Shown one piece after another: positions 16,120 through 25,899 of a stretch of DNA of 64,000 bases (its first letter is position 1; each line of letters begins with the position of its first letter). This DNA comes from Flavobacteriales bacterium (GTDB taxonomy: Bacteria > Bacteroidota > Bacteroidia > Flavobacteriales_E > Vicingaceae). Below the pieces are notes generated by a model that was not told where the DNA came from, did not search any database, and was given only the letters and a program-made list of their open reading frames with translations. A program made the translations under genes and the position numbers. The DNA lies in NCBI GenBank assembly GCA_020853105.1, contig JADYZM010000077.1, positions 1 through 64,000 on the forward strand, in the 5' to 3' direction.

Positions 16120-16941
16120 CTAATTTACTTTAGAAATGGGTCCTGCAAGGTTTTGATAATTTGTAAGTTCCATTTTTACAGAGCCAACAAGTATTTTACC
16201 CTCAGCTAATAATGGAATTTTATTGGTGTCATCAGAAATCCACACGCTTACATCAGTTTCATTTTTGAATAACCTACCGGTTTGGATAACGGGGTGAAAC
16301 TTCATGGCTTTGTATTTTTTTCCGGAAACTTTCACGGTTTCTCTTCCGGCAAATTTAATTTTTAAGGGCCAAAGTTCATCGTCAACAAATGACCAAATAG
16401 TAAAGATTTCTCCATTTTTTGCTTTAGTAAAATCTATGGTTCTGGCAAAATAAAACGAAGATAACATGTCTTGAACACCTTCAGGGGTCTGAAATTCAGC
16501 ACCTTTTTCATTAATCACTTTGTTCTGTTTTTGAACGAATTTATAGTTTTGTTTGATTTTGTACCCGCCTTCGTTCACATCTCTCAAAAACACCCATGGA
16601 AAAGCTCCCTCTGCATCAAAAATGGTTTCATATCGGTCTCGAACTTTAAAAAACCAATCAAAAGCCCCTGTAGATTTTCCTGTTCCAACGATATGGAATG
16701 CTTCTCTGCCATCAATCTTTTTATCCAACTTATTTACTTCAAGTTTTGCCACCCCTGCATTGATAACACCATAGTGAAGGCGATATTCCAATACTTCTCC
16801 GGGTTTAAAGGCGTTAACTTCAATATTTCTTAATGGTTTGTTTGAAGGCTCACCTATTGTATTAATTTCTTGGTCGGATAACCCGAATGCTGAAAAAAGA
16901 ACTACAGAAACTATTGCGAGTAATAAAAATTTTGTTTTCAT
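16120..16941 (-). CDS. DUF3108 domain-containing protein
   Basis: The product has 273 residues from MKTKFLLLAIV. A longer in-frame start at 16986 adds a non-signal segment and is less likely. A signal peptide (residues 1-19) is followed by a domain with features of DUF3108: KPGEVLEYRLHYG, GTGKSTGAFDWFFKVRD and DVSVWISDDTNKIP. This family is predicted to be periplasmic or outer-membrane linked and has no assigned activity. It is transcribed alone, with its own terminator. Confidence 0.82.
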   Translation of the reverse strand: MKTKFLLLAIVSVVLFSAFGLSDQEINTIGEPSNKPLRNIEVNAFKPGEVLEYRLHYGVINAGVAKLEVNKLDKKIDGREAFHIVGTGKSTGAFDWFFKVRDRYETIFDAEGAFPWVFLRDVNEGGYKIKQNYKFVQKQNKVINEKGAEFQTPEGVQDMLSSFYFARTIDFTKAKNGEIFTIWSFVDDELWPLKIKFAGRETVKVSGKKYKAMKFHPVIQTGRLFKNETDVSVWISDDTNKIPLLAEGKILVGSVKMELTNYQNLAGPISKVN

Positions 16942-17023
16942 GACTATTGGTTTGTTAGAGTACGTCCATTTCAAAATATGTGCCAAAGTAAAAAACGTAA
17001 AACATTTAATTTTGTTACAAAAG

Positions 17024-17051
17024 AAAGCCCGAAGATATTTCTTCGGGCTTC
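17024..17051. terminator. intrinsic terminator after the secreted metalloprotease gene
   Basis: AGCCCGAAGA and TCTTCGGGCT form a perfect 10-pair stem with the loop TATT, followed on the minus strand by TTCTTTTG. It lies 22 bases past the stop codon at 17073. Confidence 0.85.
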
Positions 17052-17072
17052 AATTCTAGTGCTGCAAGAATT

Positions 17073-20000
17073 TTATTGTTTAGATACTTTAATGGTTTTG
17101 TTAATTTCTTTACCCTCCATTTGAAGTATGTATATTCCATTATTGAACTGACTCATGTCAATTTTTTCAGTATTAGAAGTAATGTTTTCTAATGAATAAA
17201 CAACTTTACCTTGCATATCAATCAATTTTATTTTTTCAATTGAGTTTTTTCCAAAATCAACGGTTAAAATATCACTGGTTGGGTTAGGATATATGTTTAT
17301 ATTGCTTGCATCAAACAAATACACGATTCCATTTGGTGCTGCATCTGAGCATATTTTTAATCCCCAACTGGTTAACGAACCACCATCTTGGTTATAATAG
17401 TCCTGAACAGTTAATGTCCATGTTCCTTGTTGATTTTGACCATTAAATGCACTCAGAGCTTGTTGAGGCTGATATGTGCCTCCACCAACCGGTGGGCAAG
17501 GTAGAGTAGCAGATGCTGCTGCATCATCAAAATTCAAGTCAAAGTTATCTTGATTTGAGCATACAGCGTCCCATAGTGTTACAGTTGAATTCGAAGGACT
17601 TTTTAATGAAACTTTTAAATCACTAATCCATGTGTGCGTTCCAATTAAACTGATAACATCAACATCGGTAATTGTTCCGGTTACAGGAATGTTCAAAGTA
17701 GAAGTGATAGTTGGAGCACCAGATGAACTGATAGCTTTTGGTACATCTGTACTCATAAAATTACTGCAACTAGAGGTTGTAAAGCTAAACACTGTAGAAA
17801 CTGGTGCTGAGCCACAATTGTTATAAGTAGTAACTCTCCAATAATATGTAGTTGCATTTAGCAGAGAAGAAGATATGAAATTGTTACTTGTAAGTCCTGT
17901 TGCATTATCAATAATATTTGTAAATCCATTATCCGTTGCAATTTCTATGTCATACATAGCTCCTGCACCACCATTAGACCATGTAAAAGTAGCTCCCGGA
18001 TCAACTCCAGCTGCTGCATTTGTAGGAGAAGTAAGGGTTGCACTTGCAGGTGTTGGGTTAATAACATCAAGAGTAATGGTTTTAATTTTTGTAACAGAAT
18101 TAGATGTTCCTATAATATCAATTGAGTATGAGCCAGCCATTGCAGGAGTTAATCCGCTGATAGTTATTTGTACCGGTGTACCGTCATTAACAGCTGAAGT
18201 TGGATTAAATGTTACTGTTGAACCAACAGGTGCTCCTGTTGCTGAAAATGTTGTTGTTTGATTGAACCCTAAAAAGGTATTGTAAGTAAAGTTATATGTT
18301 GCATCAATCAATGGGCAGTTAGATGATGTTGTGTTGTTGAAATTCATAACAAATTCAGCATCTTGAATTGCAAAGTTTTTGCTGTTGATCGCATAAAAAA
18401 TATTGCCGGCACCTCTTACCATTATTCTTGCAGTAGTAGTAACGTTTCCTGAAGGTACTGTAATACTCGCAGTTCCATTATTTGGAACGTTTGAAGCTAG
18501 TGTTACTGGGTAGGTATAGCCTCCGTCAGTAGATAAATAGATATTTACATTTGGAGTATTAACAGCGCCAGCATTGGTTCCAGCAACATTCCAAGTAACT
18601 GTTTCTGATGCTCCTGAATTCCAAGTAATTCCGGTTGTGTTTTGAGAGGTTACAACAAATGGACCTGCAGTGCCATTTACGGTTACAACCATTAAATCTG
18701 ATGCTACTTGACCACCTAGAGCGTCGTTGTCTCGAACTAAAAATGAAAAATTAAGAGTTCTTCCAACTGAAGGAGTTACCTCCCAAGTTGGAGTTAGATT
18801 ACCTGCAATTACGTCTTGAATTCTAGGCATGAATCTGTTTGGTGAATTTGTAGGATATTTTGCTCTGTATAGAGGTCCGACAGTCCAAGTAGATTGTGGA
18901 GCAGAGGTTGATGGTGCTTCTTCTGGATCATTTTGACACCACTCGTAAGTTAATGAAGCATTTCCATCAGGGTCGTTTCCGGTTCCTTCAAGAATGAATG
19001 CTGTTCCTTTTGGAATAGTGTAGTTATTACCTGCATTTGCAGTAGGAGGGTTGTTTGTTAAGTTAGTTATAGCTCCACATGTGCTGTTTCCGGTTTGAAC
19101 ATTAGATGATATATCTCTGATATTGTTGTAAATAAAATGGGCGTCACTATTGCTTTGAACATTAACTGAACAGATTCCTGCATATCCCATTACTGAGCTT
19201 CCACTGCATGGCTCAACCTCAGTTTGACCACTTCCACTTCTGCTGCAAGTATTCATGGTGTGATATCCACCGAATTGATGCCCCATTTCATGAGCTACAT
19301 AATCAATATCAAAAGGGTCTCCCGTTGGGTTCGAACTCCCTGTCATTCCTCTACCTTTGTGTGTTCCGCTTTGGCTCTGGCTCAAACAAACGCAAGATAA
19401 ACATCCTGCATTACCACCGCCTGAGGTGTTAAAGTTGTGTCCGATATCATAGTTTGCAACGCCAATTTGTGAGTCAATAGTTTGTGCTGTTTTGGTGTTG
19501 TATTCTCCTGTCCATGGGTCTGTTGCTGCATCTAGATATATTATCAAATCATTATTTGGAACAAACTCCATTGTAATAGCTAAATCTCTTTCGTAAACAC
19601 CGTTGACTCTCGCCATTGTAATGTTCATTTGGGCTTGAACATTAGCTTTTTGCTGAGCAACTGTACCCACTCCTTTAAAAATAGTACCGTATTCACCGGT
19701 ACACGATTGTGCCAGTCTGAAAGTTCTTAATTTTTTATCATTTACATCAGCAAAAATACCATCTTGTTTGGGAGAAGGCAAGGTCTTAAGCGAGGGAAGA
19801 TTGATATTGTCTTGAGTCAGACATTCAAATTCTGTGGTAGTACTATTTAAAGAAGCTTTATCATAAACAATATAGTAATTTAAATCGGTTGTGTAAGGGT
19901 CTATAAATGTTGGAACTCTTGTACCGGATAACGTTTGTGTATGTAAACCAAATTGAGTAACTGTAAAACGCATTGTAGCTGTTGGGTCATCTATTCCTTG

Positions 20001-20351
20001 AGCAACATAAGTCTTAATCATTGGAAACTTAGCAGCTAAATCGGGGTGCATGATTGATGATTCCCAAACTCTAAAGTTCTCAAATACACCTTCTTCCATT
20101 GGAAAAGGTATAATCAAATTTGATTTTGCTGTAGATAAATGAATATCAGGGGCAGAACTGAGTAGCTGTTTTAGGTAGGATAAATCCAAATGATAATACA
20201 CTGCTTTTTGTGGAATACTTGCTCTTCTGACTTCAACTTTATTCGTCAAAGTAGATTTATCGACTTTATTCCATAGAGAACTGTTGTTTTGAGCACTGAT
20301 AGACGTAACAAATGTCAATGACAAAAAGAAAGTAGCAATTTTTGATTTCAT
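17073..20351 (-). CDS. secreted reprolysin-like zinc metalloprotease with P domain and T9SS sorting domain
   Basis: The 1092-residue protein has, in order: signal peptide (1-20), propeptide-like region, a metzincin catalytic domain with HEMGHQFGGYH at 354-364 (three zinc histidines), and several Ig/PKD- and fibronectin-III-like segments (about 430-860). A proprotein-convertase P-type domain (about 865-1005, with GTWTLTVQD) and a T9SS type A sorting domain (NIYPNPTSD to the basic end) complete it. It is predicted to be exported by the T9SS and to act outside the cell on proteins or peptides. A Cys-rich loop precedes the active site (GCLSCVCL). It is monocistronic, with a strong terminator. Confidence 0.93.
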   Translation of the reverse strand: MKSKIATFFLSLTFVTSISAQNNSSLWNKVDKSTLTNKVEVRRASIPQKAVYYHLDLSYLKQLLSSAPDIHLSTAKSNLIIPFPMEEGVFENFRVWESSIMHPDLAAKFPMIKTYVAQGIDDPTATMRFTVTQFGLHTQTLSGTRVPTFIDPYTTDLNYYIVYDKASLNSTTTEFECLTQDNINLPSLKTLPSPKQDGIFADVNDKKLRTFRLAQSCTGEYGTIFKGVGTVAQQKANVQAQMNITMARVNGVYERDLAITMEFVPNNDLIIYLDAATDPWTGEYNTKTAQTIDSQIGVANYDIGHNFNTSGGGNAGCLSCVCLSQSQSGTHKGRGMTGSSNPTGDPFDIDYVAHEMGHQFGGYHTMNTCSRSGSGQTEVEPCSGSSVMGYAGICSVNVQSNSDAHFIYNNIRDISSNVQTGNSTCGAITNLTNNPPTANAGNNYTIPKGTAFILEGTGNDPDGNASLTYEWCQNDPEEAPSTSAPQSTWTVGPLYRAKYPTNSPNRFMPRIQDVIAGNLTPTWEVTPSVGRTLNFSFLVRDNDALGGQVASDLMVVTVNGTAGPFVVTSQNTTGITWNSGASETVTWNVAGTNAGAVNTPNVNIYLSTDGGYTYPVTLASNVPNNGTASITVPSGNVTTTARIMVRGAGNIFYAINSKNFAIQDAEFVMNFNNTTSSNCPLIDATYNFTYNTFLGFNQTTTFSATGAPVGSTVTFNPTSAVNDGTPVQITISGLTPAMAGSYSIDIIGTSNSVTKIKTITLDVINPTPASATLTSPTNAAAGVDPGATFTWSNGGAGAMYDIEIATDNGFTNIIDNATGLTSNNFISSSLLNATTYYWRVTTYNNCGSAPVSTVFSFTTSSCSNFMSTDVPKAISSSGAPTITSTLNIPVTGTITDVDVISLIGTHTWISDLKVSLKSPSNSTVTLWDAVCSNQDNFDLNFDDAAASATLPCPPVGGGTYQPQQALSAFNGQNQQGTWTLTVQDYYNQDGGSLTSWGLKICSDAAPNGIVYLFDASNINIYPNPTSDILTVDFGKNSIEKIKLIDMQGKVVYSLENITSNTEKIDMSQFNNGIYILQMEGKEINKTIKVSKQ

Positions 20352-20437
20352 AAAAACCCAATTTATTAATAATTAAGCCATGAAATTAAACAAAAACTAG
20401 AGGACGTGTTTGTTGTTTTTATAACATTGTAGGAATC

Positions 20438-21127
20438 TTAAAAGCGAAATTTTAAATAATGAATTTTATGCCCTCTTGCTGAAAATAAATTTTCGTAATA
20501 AGTTTTAATAGATAAAATTTCTTGTGTTTTTGTATCGAGCGATTCAATTCTTTCGCCATACAAATCAAAAGTGTGTTCTATTAAATGATAATTATTTCGT
20601 TCAATTTCGTCCAAAGTGTACCTGAAAAACCCTTCGTTGTCTGTTTTTAAATGAACTATGCCCTTTGGCTTTAATAGTTTTTTGTAACGCTCCATAAACA
20701 TTGGTGCGGTTAATCTTTTTCGTTCTCGTGTTTCTTGTGGTTGAGGGTCAGGAAAAGTAATCCAAAGTTCATCAACTTCATTCTCAGCAAAAAAAGAATT
20801 GATAAAGTCTATTCTCGTTCGTATAAAGAAAGCGTTGTTTAAATTGGAGGCTATTGCCTGACTGGCTCCTTTCCAAATTCTAGCTCCTTTAATATCGATA
20901 CCTATAAAATTTTTTTCAGGAAAATGTTTTGCTAAACCAACTGTATATTCACCTCTTCCACAACCCAATTCAAGAACAATTGGATTTGAGTTTTTAAAAA
21001 CTAATGTTTTCCAGTTGTTTTTGTATTCATGATTAGTATTAAAAACTTCCTCAAATTTGGCTTGCAAAACGTTTGGAAAATTTTCCATTTCCTTCCATCG
21101 TTTAATTTTTTTTCCTTGTCCGTTCAT
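20438..21127 (-). CDS. trmB: tRNA (guanine-N7-)-methyltransferase
   Basis: The product has 229 residues from MNGQGKKIKRWKEM. It methylates G46 of the variable loop of tRNAs with SAM. The SAM site LELGCGRGEYTVGLA, the GIDIKGARIWKGA block and ITFPDPQPQETRERKRL are typical TrmB motifs. An in-frame ATG at 21169 overlaps a -7 promoter element (21167-21174), so the inner start is preferred. It is divergent from the acyltransferase gene at 21225. Confidence 0.94.
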   Translation of the reverse strand: MNGQGKKIKRWKEMENFPNVLQAKFEEVFNTNHEYKNNWKTLVFKNSNPIVLELGCGRGEYTVGLAKHFPEKNFIGIDIKGARIWKGASQAIASNLNNAFFIRTRIDFINSFFAENEVDELWITFPDPQPQETRERKRLTAPMFMERYKKLLKPKGIVHLKTDNEGFFRYTLDEIERNNYHLIEHTFDLYGERIESLDTKTQEILSIKTYYENLFSARGHKIHYLKFRF

Positions 21128-21166
21128 CAATTGGCTTAGATATGCATCTTTACTAAGATAGTATTG

Positions 21167-21174
21167 CAAAATTA
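21167..21174 (-). promoter_or_regulatory. -7 promoter element of trmB
   Basis: TAATTTTG on the minus strand matches TAnnTTTG. It lies 39 bases upstream of the preferred start, and no clear TTG -33 element was found. Confidence 0.35.
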
Positions 21175-21224
21175 ACTAACTTTATCGAAGTTTATTTTTT
21201 ATAAAATTAATTAGATGTGAAATT

Positions 21225-22115
21225 ATGAATCTGTTGATATATTACGGTCTAATTCTTCCAATTTCGTTTTTACCGTATTTCTTGCTGTACCGTTTGTCTG
21301 ATTTTACATTTTTTGTGATGTATTATATGATTGGCTACAGAAAAAAGGTAGTTCTAAAAAATATAAAAAACTCTTTTCCGAATAAAAGAGCTGCAGAACA
21401 CAAGATTATAATGAGAAAGTTTTACCAACACTTTTGTGATTTGGTATTAGAAGCTCTAAAAGGATTTACAATATCGGAAAAACAACTTCGAAAGCGATTT
21501 AGAGTAAGAGACGGTTCTGTGGTTGATAGACTGTATGATGAAGGAAAAAATGTGATTTTTGTCGGTGGGCATTATAACAATTGGGAAATGTTAGCCATGG
21601 GTGTTTCCATGCAGATGAGACATTTATTAATTGGAATTTATAAGCCATTATCCAATACATTTTTTGATGAGAAACTTTCTAAATCACGAGAGAAATTTGG
21701 AATGATATTATGTCCGATGAAACAAACCAAACGATTTTTTGAGCAGAAGTTTGACAGACCAAAAGGGATAATTTTTGCTATTGACCAAAGCCCATCAAAC
21801 CCTCAATCTGCTTTGTGGATGAATTTTTTAAATCAAGATACAGCCATGTTTTATGGGGCAGAAAAGTATGCCAAAGAATTTAATTATCCAGTGGTTTATG
21901 GTGTAATACACAAAATCAAAAGGGGGTATTATGAAGCTGAGTTTAAGTTGGTTACTGAAAACCCTACAGAAACTGCCTACGGTGAAATTATTGAAAAATC
22001 CAGTAGAATGTTGGAAGAAAATATTAACCAACAGCCTCAGTATTGGCTTTGGACACACAAAAGATGGAAACACAAACGCAATTCTGAACAAAAAAACACA
22101 ACTGCGGAACTTTAA
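21225..22115 (+). CDS. lysophospholipid/lipid A acyltransferase (LpxL/HtrB family)
   Basis: The 296-residue protein has an N-terminal membrane helix and the catalytic H116-x4-E121 pair in GGHYNNWE. It also has the AIDQSPSNPQ and PVVYGVIHK blocks of the LpxL/LpxM family, which adds secondary acyl chains to lipid A at the inner membrane. The acyl chain and position cannot be read from sequence. It is followed after 18 bases by a glycosyltransferase gene, suggesting a short envelope-lipid operon. Confidence 0.87.
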   Translation: MNLLIYYGLILPISFLPYFLLYRLSDFTFFVMYYMIGYRKKVVLKNIKNSFPNKRAAEHKIIMRKFYQHFCDLVLEALKGFTISEKQLRKRFRVRDGSVVDRLYDEGKNVIFVGGHYNNWEMLAMGVSMQMRHLLIGIYKPLSNTFFDEKLSKSREKFGMILCPMKQTKRFFEQKFDRPKGIIFAIDQSPSNPQSALWMNFLNQDTAMFYGAEKYAKEFNYPVVYGVIHKIKRGYYEAEFKLVTENPTETAYGEIIEKSSRMLEENINQQPQYWLWTHKRWKHKRNSEQKNTTAEL

Positions 22116-22133
22116 AAAAAGCACCAATTTAGG

Positions 22134-23213
22134 TTGAGTAATCAAAAAACAATATTGGTTTGCCCTCTGGATTGGGGGCTTGGACATGCAACTCGATGTA
22201 TTCCATTGATTTATAAACTTATAAAGTTCAATTGCAAAGTTATAATTGGTGCAGCAGGAAAACAAAAAATAATACTTCAGCAGGAATTCCCCAATTTGTT
22301 TTTTATTGAACTAAAAGGGTATGAGGTTGAATATTCCAAAAAAGGAATAATGGCTTTCAAAATTCTCACACAATTGCCTAAAATTAAAAAAAGTATAGAC
22401 TCTGAACAGCGATGGCTCGACACTGTTGTAGAAAAATATAATATTGACATTGTTATTTCTGATAACAGGTATGGGTTATGGAGTAAAAAAATCAAAAGCA
22501 TTTTGATGACTCACCAGCTTTTTGTGAAAGCTCCGATTGGCGAAGGATTTATTGAAAAGCAATTATGGAAGTATTTTGATAAATTCAATGAAATTTGGAT
22601 TCCTGATGTTGAATTTGGTTTAAATTTAAGTGGAGATTTGTCACACAAAAAGAAGTTGCCAGAAAAATTCAAATTTATAGGACTTCTGTCTCGGTTTTCG
22701 TTAATTGATGTATCAATGTCAACTAAAGTTAACGATTATAAATTTGATTTTATGGCAATTGTTTCAGGTCCTGAGCCTCAACGAACTACCTTTGAAAATG
22801 AAATCATACAACAATCTAAACAATCTAATTTAAAGGGAGTTATACTCAGGGGGGTGCCCGATGAAGAAATAACTTCTAATACTAATACTAATCTCACGGT
22901 GTTTAACCACCTAAACTCACAAGAGTTTTTAAAATATATTATTTCAAGCAAAATAATAATTAGCCGTTCAGGATATTCAACTTTGATGGATTTAGCTGTT
23001 TTAAATAAAAAAGCAGTATTGATACCAACTCCAGGACAGACAGAACAAGAATATTTAGCAAAGTTTCATAGTAAAAAATTACATTGGCTTTCTCAACCGC
23101 AATGCAGTTTTAAATTGGTTGAATCTGTAAAAAAAGCAGAAAATTATTCCGGTTTACAAATTGAAAATGCACTTTTTTTAGAATCTATTATCCGAGAGCT
23201 AGTGAATCAATGA
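22134..23213 (+). CDS. GT-B fold glycosyltransferase (MurG-like)
   Basis: The 359-residue protein begins at a TTG codon (22134). It opens with ILVCPLDWGLGHATRC, the N-terminal glycine-rich loop of MurG-like GT-B enzymes, and has a C-terminal nucleotide-sugar region (IISRSGYSTLMDLAVLNKKAVLIPTPGQTEQEYLA) resembling the UDP-sugar site. Donor and acceptor are unknown. The neighbouring LpxL-like gene suggests a role in envelope glycolipid or polysaccharide synthesis. The 3' end overlaps the convergent dxr gene by 15 bases. Confidence 0.82.
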   Translation: MSNQKTILVCPLDWGLGHATRCIPLIYKLIKFNCKVIIGAAGKQKIILQQEFPNLFFIELKGYEVEYSKKGIMAFKILTQLPKIKKSIDSEQRWLDTVVEKYNIDIVISDNRYGLWSKKIKSILMTHQLFVKAPIGEGFIEKQLWKYFDKFNEIWIPDVEFGLNLSGDLSHKKKLPEKFKFIGLLSRFSLIDVSMSTKVNDYKFDFMAIVSGPEPQRTTFENEIIQQSKQSNLKGVILRGVPDEEITSNTNTNLTVFNHLNSQEFLKYIISSKIIISRSGYSTLMDLAVLNKKAVLIPTPGQTEQEYLAKFHSKKLHWLSQPQCSFKLVESVKKAENYSGLQIENALFLESIIRELVNQ

Positions 23214-24359
23214 TTGGGCAAATTTTCTTGTTTCATAGTCTGTAGAAACATAATCTTCGTAGGTGGGAATTTCAATAAAAGCTATCGTATTCATACATTT
23301 TTCATTGATTTCAGCAATTTGTAAAAAATTGATTTTGTCATTTAAAAAGGCATCAACCGCAATTTCATTTGCAGCATTTAAAATACAGGCTAAATTTCCG
23401 CCTTTTTTCATCGCATGATAGGCAAGATTAAGGTTGACGAATGTTTCTGAATCCGGTTTTTCAAATGTCAACTCAGGATAATCTAAAAAGTTGAATCGTT
23501 TTGACTTTGAATGGAATCGATTGGGGTAGGTTAGGGCATATTGGATTGGCAATTTCATATCGGGTAACCCCATTTGTGCCTTCATACTTCCATCTGTAAA
23601 CTGAACAATGGAATGAATGATGGATTGAGGATGAACTATAACTTCGATTTGTTCAGGTTTGAGATTAAAAAGCCATTGAGCTTCAATTACTTCAAACCCT
23701 TTATTCATCAAAGTTGCAGAATCTATTGTGATTTTTGCCCCCATGTTCCAATTGGGGTGTTTTAGGGCTTGTTCTTTTTTGATAGAAATCAATTCAGATT
23801 TTTTCTTCCCTCTAAATGGTCCACCTGATGCTGTAAGGTATATTTTCTCTATCGGGTTGTGGAATTCTCCTGAAAGACATTGAAAAATTGCCGAATGTTC
23901 AGAATCTACAGGGTAAATATTTACTCCATATTCTTTTGCTAGTGATGTAATCAATTTGCCTGCAACAACAAGTGTTTCTTTGTTTGCTAAAGCGATTGTT
24001 TTTTTTGCTTTTATTGCATTAATAGTTGGCAGTAAACCCGAATATCCAACCAAAGCTGTTAAAACAATGTCGATATCATTCATTTCTACAACCTGAGCCA
24101 AAGCTTCTTTTCCACAATAGGTTTTGATGTCAAATTTCCATAATGCTTCAGCTACCTTTTGGTATTGTTTTTCATCGTTGATAACAACAACATTAGGTTT
24201 AAATTTTATGGCTTGTTCAATTAATAAATCTGCCTTTGAATTTGAGGTTAAAACTTCAACTTCAAAGCGGTTAGAATGTTCCTCAATGACTTCTAAAGCT
24301 TGAGTTCCAATTGAACCTGTTGAGCCAAGAATTGCTATTTTTTTTCTTTGAGCTGACAC
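23199..24359 (-). CDS. dxr: 1-deoxy-D-xylulose 5-phosphate reductoisomerase
   Basis: The 386-residue enzyme makes 2-C-methyl-D-erythritol 4-phosphate with NADPH in the MEP isoprenoid pathway. The N-terminal GSTGSIGTQALEV (residues 11-23) binds NADPH. The PVDSEHSAIFQCL metal site, the SGGPFRG flexible loop and the MGAKITIDSATLMNKG block are intact. The pathway's later enzyme IspG is encoded at 53969-55888. It is followed upstream on the same strand by the VWA protein gene, 32 bases away. Confidence 0.96.
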   Translation of the reverse strand: MSAQRKKIAILGSTGSIGTQALEVIEEHSNRFEVEVLTSNSKADLLIEQAIKFKPNVVVINDEKQYQKVAEALWKFDIKTYCGKEALAQVVEMNDIDIVLTALVGYSGLLPTINAIKAKKTIALANKETLVVAGKLITSLAKEYGVNIYPVDSEHSAIFQCLSGEFHNPIEKIYLTASGGPFRGKKKSELISIKKEQALKHPNWNMGAKITIDSATLMNKGFEVIEAQWLFNLKPEQIEVIVHPQSIIHSIVQFTDGSMKAQMGLPDMKLPIQYALTYPNRFHSKSKRFNFLDYPELTFEKPDSETFVNLNLAYHAMKKGGNLACILNAANEIAVDAFLNDKINFLQIAEINEKCMNTIAFIEIPTYEDYVSTDYETRKFAQSLIH

Positions 24360-24391
24360 TAATTTTTTATTGCTGAGAAAGAAACAAATAA

Positions 24392-25720
24392 TTATTTCTT
24401 TTTAGATTTTGCTTTTATTTCATTCATCAATACTGATTTTGCTTGAATATAAGATTCAATATGCAAATAACTACCTCCTCCCGCTTCAGCCATTGCTGTC
24501 ATTGATGGAACTGTCCATTTTTCATTTTTAACCCCTAATACAGACATTGAAATTCCTTTTTTATAGTTTGCAGCAACATCATCAACAATTGATTTATCGC
24601 TCTTCTCAATATTAAAAGCTCCGTCTGTGGCTATTATCACTTGATTGTTACCCTCTTTAAGGTAGTTTTCTCTGGCTACTTGATATGCTTTTTTAACTCC
24701 TTTTCCACCGGATGTATAGCCTCCTGCTGTTAAATCTTGAATCAGTTGAGTGATTTTTGCTTTATCGGTAACGAAATCAGATTCTAATACTACTTCAGTT
24801 GAAGTAGCGTAAGTAACTATTGCTAATTTGTCAATGGTTCGAAGCCCGTTTAATAATTCTATCATTGATGCTTTTAATATATCCATTCTTCCTTTTTGCT
24901 TCATAGATACAGAAACGTCTATCAAAAACACCACATTATTAGGAGCAAATAAGTTTACCGGAAGCTCTGTTGTTGAAATTGTGTCAGTAGGCTCTGGCGT
25001 TATAACGATTGTTGTTGTGTCTTTTGGTTCTTCCTTTGCTAAGATTTCTTCTTTTGTTGGTTCTCCTAACTCAAATTGTATGGTATTGTTTTTGAAATCA
25101 AGAATCATATCGGTTTCTTTGCTGACATAGTTATCCGCTGTTACAAAGAGGTAGTAGTTGTCTAATTTTAAATTTTGTATAGCTTCTCCCAATTTGTCAG
25201 AAGTTACTCTCTTGTAAACTAAGCCGTCCCAAATTATTTCAATTGTTGCATTTTGAATAGGCTTTTTAGTGTTGATATCAACAACTGAAATTTTTAAATC
25301 TGTTCGTTCTTCTTTTTCGTCAACAATTTTATAAAAATCGGGTGGAGACATAGGTTCATTAACATCAAAAGTGATTGCATTTCCTTCTAGGGTTAATGTA
25401 ATGGGCTCATTGTTTACGCTCACCCATATAGGAACGTCTTGTTTGAATGTTCCTTTACGTTTTGGGGTATATTTTATTCGAACAGTTATTGAACTATCCG
25501 GTTCAATTGTTTTTTTTGAAAATTTTGTACTAATTCCGTAGGGTTCTTCAACTTTAATAATTGTTGCTGCTACTTTTCCGGCATTGGTTAGCGTAAAATC
25601 AAAATATTTTTTGTCTTCTTTATTTACATCACCCAAATTGTGGTAAGAAGTGCTGAAAACTATCTGTGAATATGTAGTTTGAAAGAATAATAGAAATATT
25701 AAAACAGTTGGAATTCTCAT
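24392..25720 (-). CDS. secreted ASH-like/VWA domain protein
   Basis: The 442-residue protein has a signal peptide (1-18), then an immunoglobulin-like ASH/DUF1573-type domain (about 20-115; FSTSYHNLGDV, TLTNAGKVAATIIKV). A carboxypeptidase-regulatory-like domain (about 140-215) and a linker rich in Thr, Glu and Pro follow. The C-terminal von Willebrand A domain has an intact metal site (DVSVSMK at about 268, then the threonine and ATDGAF sites). VWA domains of this kind bind proteins. The partner is unknown. It lies just upstream of dxr on the same strand and may be co-transcribed with it. Confidence 0.82.
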   Translation of the reverse strand: MRIPTVLIFLLFFQTTYSQIVFSTSYHNLGDVNKEDKKYFDFTLTNAGKVAATIIKVEEPYGISTKFSKKTIEPDSSITVRIKYTPKRKGTFKQDVPIWVSVNNEPITLTLEGNAITFDVNEPMSPPDFYKIVDEKEERTDLKISVVDINTKKPIQNATIEIIWDGLVYKRVTSDKLGEAIQNLKLDNYYLFVTADNYVSKETDMILDFKNNTIQFELGEPTKEEILAKEEPKDTTTIVITPEPTDTISTTELPVNLFAPNNVVFLIDVSVSMKQKGRMDILKASMIELLNGLRTIDKLAIVTYATSTEVVLESDFVTDKAKITQLIQDLTAGGYTSGGKGVKKAYQVARENYLKEGNNQVIIATDGAFNIEKSDKSIVDDVAANYKKGISMSVLGVKNEKWTVPSMTAMAEAGGGSYLHIESYIQAKSVLMNEIKAKSKKK

Positions 25721-25758
25721 CTATCCAATTTATGGAAATTATATTAAAATCTGTGCCA

Positions 25759-25766
25759 CAAATTTA
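25759..25766 (-). promoter_or_regulatory. -7 promoter element of the VWA gene
   Basis: TAAATTTG on the minus strand is an exact TAnnTTTG match, 38 bases before the start at 25720. Confidence 0.35.
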
Positions 25767-25899
25767 ATAGAATATATATGGATTTTATCTGTCGGTTTTA
25801 TGATTTATTAACTGTTTATTTACATCAATTTATAAAAATTAAAATAAAAGATAAGGATGTCTAAAATATGAGATAGTTTGACTAATTTTAACCTATATA

